Below are positions 32,296-34,808 of a stretch of 34,808 nt of DNA, one piece after another; within the stretch, counting starts at the first letter, position 1, and each line of letters opens with the position of its first letter. The notes under the pieces are model-generated. The model did no database searches. It was not told where the DNA came from and was given only the letters and a program-made list of their open reading frames with translations. Source of the stretch: Candidatus Eisenbacteria bacterium. Lineage in GTDB: Bacteria; Desulfobacterota; Binatia; DP-6. Location of the stretch: NCBI GenBank assembly GCA_035577985.1, contig DATJZY010000050.1, forward strand, positions 1 to 34,808, given 5' to 3'. The position numbers were made by a program, and so were the translations under genes.

Positions 32296-32368
32296 TGAGG
32301 CAAGGCAGCCAAGCTGTGCGCAGTGCCTGTGTTGGACCCTCGGGGCCAATCCCGCTATTGGTGGACTC

Positions 32369-34808
32369 GTGGGTGGTGGTAGCGGCGGGGGCCGTGGCGC
32401 GGCGGTCGTGTGGCTCGTTGCGCTCGCTGCGACCGCCCTCCCGCTCGCGGCACGCGCGCAGACGCCCGTCGTGACGATCGTCGCGACCGATCCGAGCGCG
32501 TCGGAGGCCGGCCCCGACGACGGCACGTTCACGCTCACGCGCGTCGGCGACACGACGGCCGGGCTCACGGTCGACTACACGATCAGCGGATCGGCGACCG
32601 ACGGCACCGACTACACGACCATCGGCACCTCGGTCGACTTCGACCCGGGATCGCCGACGGCAATCGTGACGATCACGCCGCTCGCCGATCCCGACGTCGA
32701 GGGCGACGAGACCGTCTCCCTCACGCTCGTCGACGGCGTCGACTACGATCTCGGCGTCGACACGATGGACACGGTCACCATCGCCGACGATCCGCCGCCC
32801 ACGACCACGTCGTCGTCGTCGAGCACCAGCAGCAGCTCCAGCACGACCGACACCACGACCACGAGCACCTCGTCGACGACGTCCTCTTCGACGACCACGT
32901 CGTCCTCGACCACCACGTCATCGTCCACGACCACGTCGTCGTCCACCACGACGTCGTCCTCCACCACCACGTCCTCCTCGACCACGACGTCTTCCACGAC
33001 GACCTCGTCCTCGACCACCACCTCGTCGTCCACGACGAGCACGACCTCGTCGTCGACCACGACGTCGTCGTCCACCACCTCGTCGACGTCCACGACGACG
33101 AGCAGCAGCACCACCACCACGACGACCCTGCCGCTCGTGACGATCGTGGCGACGGATCCCGCCGCCTCCGAGGTCGGCCCCGACGACGGCACCTTCACGC
33201 TCACGCGCACCGGCGACACGTCGATGCAGCTCACCGTCAACGTCACCATCGGCGGCTCGGCCACGAACGGCACCGACTACGCGATCATCAGCCCCCTCGC
33301 CGTCTTCGACCCTGGCTCGTCGACGGCCGTGGTCACGATCACGCCCATGGCCGACGCCGACGTCGAAGGCGACGAGACCGCCGACCTGACGCTCATCGAC
33401 GGCGTCGACTACGACCTCGGGGTCGACACGATGGCAACGGTCACCATTGCCGACGGCACGGCGACCACCACCACGTCGACCTCGTCCAGCACGACGACCT
33501 CGAGCAGCACCACGTCGTCGTCGTCGACCAGCTCGAGCACCACCTCGTCGTCGACCACCACGTCGACCAGCACCACGTCGACGAGCACGAGCAGCAGCAC
33601 GACCACGAGCACGCTGCCCATCGTGACGATCGCCGCGACCGACCCGGCCGCCTCGGAGGTCGGGCCCGACGACGGCACGTTCACCCTCACGCGCACGGGC
33701 GACACGTCGATGCAGCTCACCGTCAGCTTCACGATCGGTGGCACGGCGACGAACGGAACAGACTACGCGATCATCAGCTCCCTCGCCGCCTTCGATCCGG
33801 GCTCGGCGACGGCGGTCGTCACCATCTCGCCGACCAACGACGGCACGGTGGAGGGTGACGAGACGGTCACCCTGACGCTCCAGCCCGGCGCCTCGTACGA
33901 CCTGGGCGCGCAGACGCAGGACAGCGTCACGATCTCCGACAACCCGACGCCGATCGTCACGGTCGAGGCGACCGATCCCGACGCGTCCGAGGTGGGACCC
34001 GACACCGGCACCTTCACCTTCACCCGCACCGGCGATGCGACCTTCCCGCTCACGGCGACCATCACGGTCGGTGGCTCGGCGACGAACGGCAGCGACTACG
34101 CGGCCGTGAGCTCGCTGGTCGACTTCATCGCCGGCTCGGCCACGGCGACCCTGACGATCACGCCGGGCCCGGACGCGCTCGTCGAAGGCGACGAGACCGT
34201 CGTGGTGACGATCGACGACGGGGCGCAGTACGACGCCGGCACACCGGCCATGGCCACGGTGACGATCGCCGACGGCACACCGGGCACGACGACCACCACC
34301 ACGTCGAGCACGAGCACCACGACGAGCACGTCGCTCGCCTCGACGACCACCACGACCAGCACCACGTCGTCGACCACGACCTCCACCTCGACCACCTCGA
34401 CGACCACCAGCACGAGCACGACGACGAGCACCCTCCCCGTCGTGACGATCATGGCGTCGATGCCGAACGCGTCCGAGGCGGGCCCGGTCGCCGGCACGTT
34501 CACCCTCACGCGAACCGGCAGCACCGCCGCAACCCTCACGGTGAGCTTCGCGATCGGCGGCACGGCGACCAACGGCCTCGACTACAGCATCATCAGCTCC
34601 CTCGCCGACTTCCCGATCGGCTCGTCGACCGTCGACGTGACGATCACGCCCGTGAACGACGGACTCATCGAGGGCAACGAAACGGTCACGCTCACACTCG
34701 CGGACGGTGCAGCCTACGACCTCGGGACGCCGAGCCAGGACACGGTCACGATCGCGGACATGCCGCCGCCGGTGATCACGGTGCAGGCGACCGACCCGAA
34801 CGCCTCCG
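32369..34808 (+). CDS. Secreted Calx-beta repeat protein (right end missing)
   Basis: The gene runs off the right edge; 813 residues are seen. From GTG 32369 a Gly-rich N-terminus leads to a signal peptide (about 11-30, ending PLAARA). Then come five complete Calx-beta domains and the start of a sixth. Each shows TDPxASExGPDxGTFTLTRTGD, GSATNGTDY, (F/D)xxGSxTAxVTITP, the calcium-binding DxxxEGDET and a final TVTIAD. Domains 1, 2, and 5 are separated by Thr/Ser linkers, while 3 and 4 abut directly. Calx-beta domains bind calcium and are common in adhesins and exported surface proteins; a surface adhesion or matrix role is likely. No release or sortase-type C-terminus can be seen. A GGTGG lies 4 bp upstream; the start is otherwise unsupported. 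Confidence 0.85.
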   Translation, partial: MGGGSGGGRGAAVVWLVALAATALPLAARAQTPVVTIVATDPSASEAGPDDGTFTLTRVGDTTAGLTVDYTISGSATDGTDYTTIGTSVDFDPGSPTAIVTITPLADPDVEGDETVSLTLVDGVDYDLGVDTMDTVTIADDPPPTTTSSSSSTSSSSSTTDTTTTSTSSTTSSSTTTSSSTTTSSSTTTSSSTTTSSSTTTSSSTTTSSTTTSSSTTTSSSTTSTTSSSTTTSSSTTSSTSTTTSSSTTTTTTLPLVTIVATDPAASEVGPDDGTFTLTRTGDTSMQLTVNVTIGGSATNGTDYAIISPLAVFDPGSSTAVVTITPMADADVEGDETADLTLIDGVDYDLGVDTMATVTIADGTATTTTSTSSSTTTSSSTTSSSSTSSSTTSSSTTTSTSTTSTSTSSSTTTSTLPIVTIAATDPAASEVGPDDGTFTLTRTGDTSMQLTVSFTIGGTATNGTDYAIISSLAAFDPGSATAVVTISPTNDGTVEGDETVTLTLQPGASYDLGAQTQDSVTISDNPTPIVTVEATDPDASEVGPDTGTFTFTRTGDATFPLTATITVGGSATNGSDYAAVSSLVDFIAGSATATLTITPGPDALVEGDETVVVTIDDGAQYDAGTPAMATVTIADGTPGTTTTTTSSTSTTTSTSLASTTTTTSTTSSTTTSTSTTSTTTSTSTTTSTLPVVTIMASMPNASEAGPVAGTFTLTRTGSTAATLTVSFAIGGTATNGLDYSIISSLADFPIGSSTVDVTITPVNDGLIEGNETVTLTLADGAAYDLGTPSQDTVTIADMPPPVITVQATDPNAS
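32802..33129 (+). repeat. Thr/Ser-coding linker 1 of the Calx-beta protein
   Basis: A low-complexity run of Thr/Ser codons (TCG, TCC, ACG, ACC) with an irregular SSSTTT period of six codons, interrupted by a single TTDTTT. Two shorter linkers of the same kind lie at about 33464-33615 and 34285-34433. The opposite strand gives Val/Asp-rich open frames that are not genes. Confidence 0.75.

Noticed and set aside
32802..33129. Repeated short units resembling a CRISPR or microsatellite array
   Set aside because: The period is codon-based, units vary, and there are no unique spacers; it is a coding linker in a longer frame.

Overview
The window is very GC-rich DNA densely packed with protein genes. 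I call 28 CDS, two of them cut by the window ends, and no tRNA, rRNA, CRISPR array or insertion sequence. The mix suggests an uncultured soil or sediment bacterium near Candidatus Binatia (Desulfobacterota_B), or another deltaproteobacteria-like lineage. Clues are exported proteins with long Thr/Ser linkers, Cys-rich DGNPC-type repeats, two luciferase-like (F420/flavin) oxidoreductases and a P450 beside CoA-ligase and SDR genes. That placement is inference from gene style, not from a marker gene.

Layout. (1) 1-1973, minus: a DUF2092 lipoprotein-carrier-like periplasmic protein, a Gly-rich membrane-anchored protein and a partial membrane protein form a tight operon. (2) 2126-6499: cytochrome P450 (+), a secreted beta-propeller/Cys-repeat protein (-) overlapping it tail to tail, and a small collagen-like exported protein (+). 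(3) 6505-15814, minus: an eight-gene catabolic operon runs LLM oxidoreductase, aldehyde dehydrogenase, D-aminoacylase-like amidohydrolase, zinc alcohol dehydrogenase, amidohydrolase-2, isochorismatase-like protein, SDR, acyl-CoA ligase. Several junctions are ATGA/GTGA overlaps. A divergent TetR gene (15918-16568) sits across an AT-rich control region with a palindrome. (4) 16690-20363: a one-domain receiver, a DUF882/YcbK murein peptidase, a YcbB-type L,D-transpeptidase and a cyclase-family hydrolase. (5) 20407-24508: a Thr/Ser-linker protein and a Cys-motif secreted protein diverge from what looks like one shared -10 element, followed by an outer-membrane barrel protein and a second LLM oxidoreductase. 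(6) 24607-28665: a giant secreted protein with three tandem copies of an unnamed Cys-containing module joined by Thr/Ser linkers. (7) 28808-32267: a NarL-type response regulator, then an HxlR regulator translationally coupled to a molybdopterin oxidoreductase. (8) 32369 to the right edge: a secreted Calx-beta repeat protein, incomplete.

How it fits together. The 6.5-15.8 kb operon reads as a complete oxidation-to-CoA route: a flavin/F420 oxygenation or dehydrogenation, alcohol and aldehyde oxidation, hydrolysis by two amidohydrolases, and CoA activation, under a TetR repressor that probably senses the substrate or an intermediate. The P450, second LLM enzyme, cyclase and outer-membrane barrel could belong to the same hydrophobic-compound metabolism. 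The other main theme is the envelope: peptidoglycan 3-3 crosslinking and trimming enzymes, plus a set of modular surface proteins sharing Thr/Ser-rich linkers. The substrate of the catabolic operon and the role of the surface proteins cannot be read from sequence alone.
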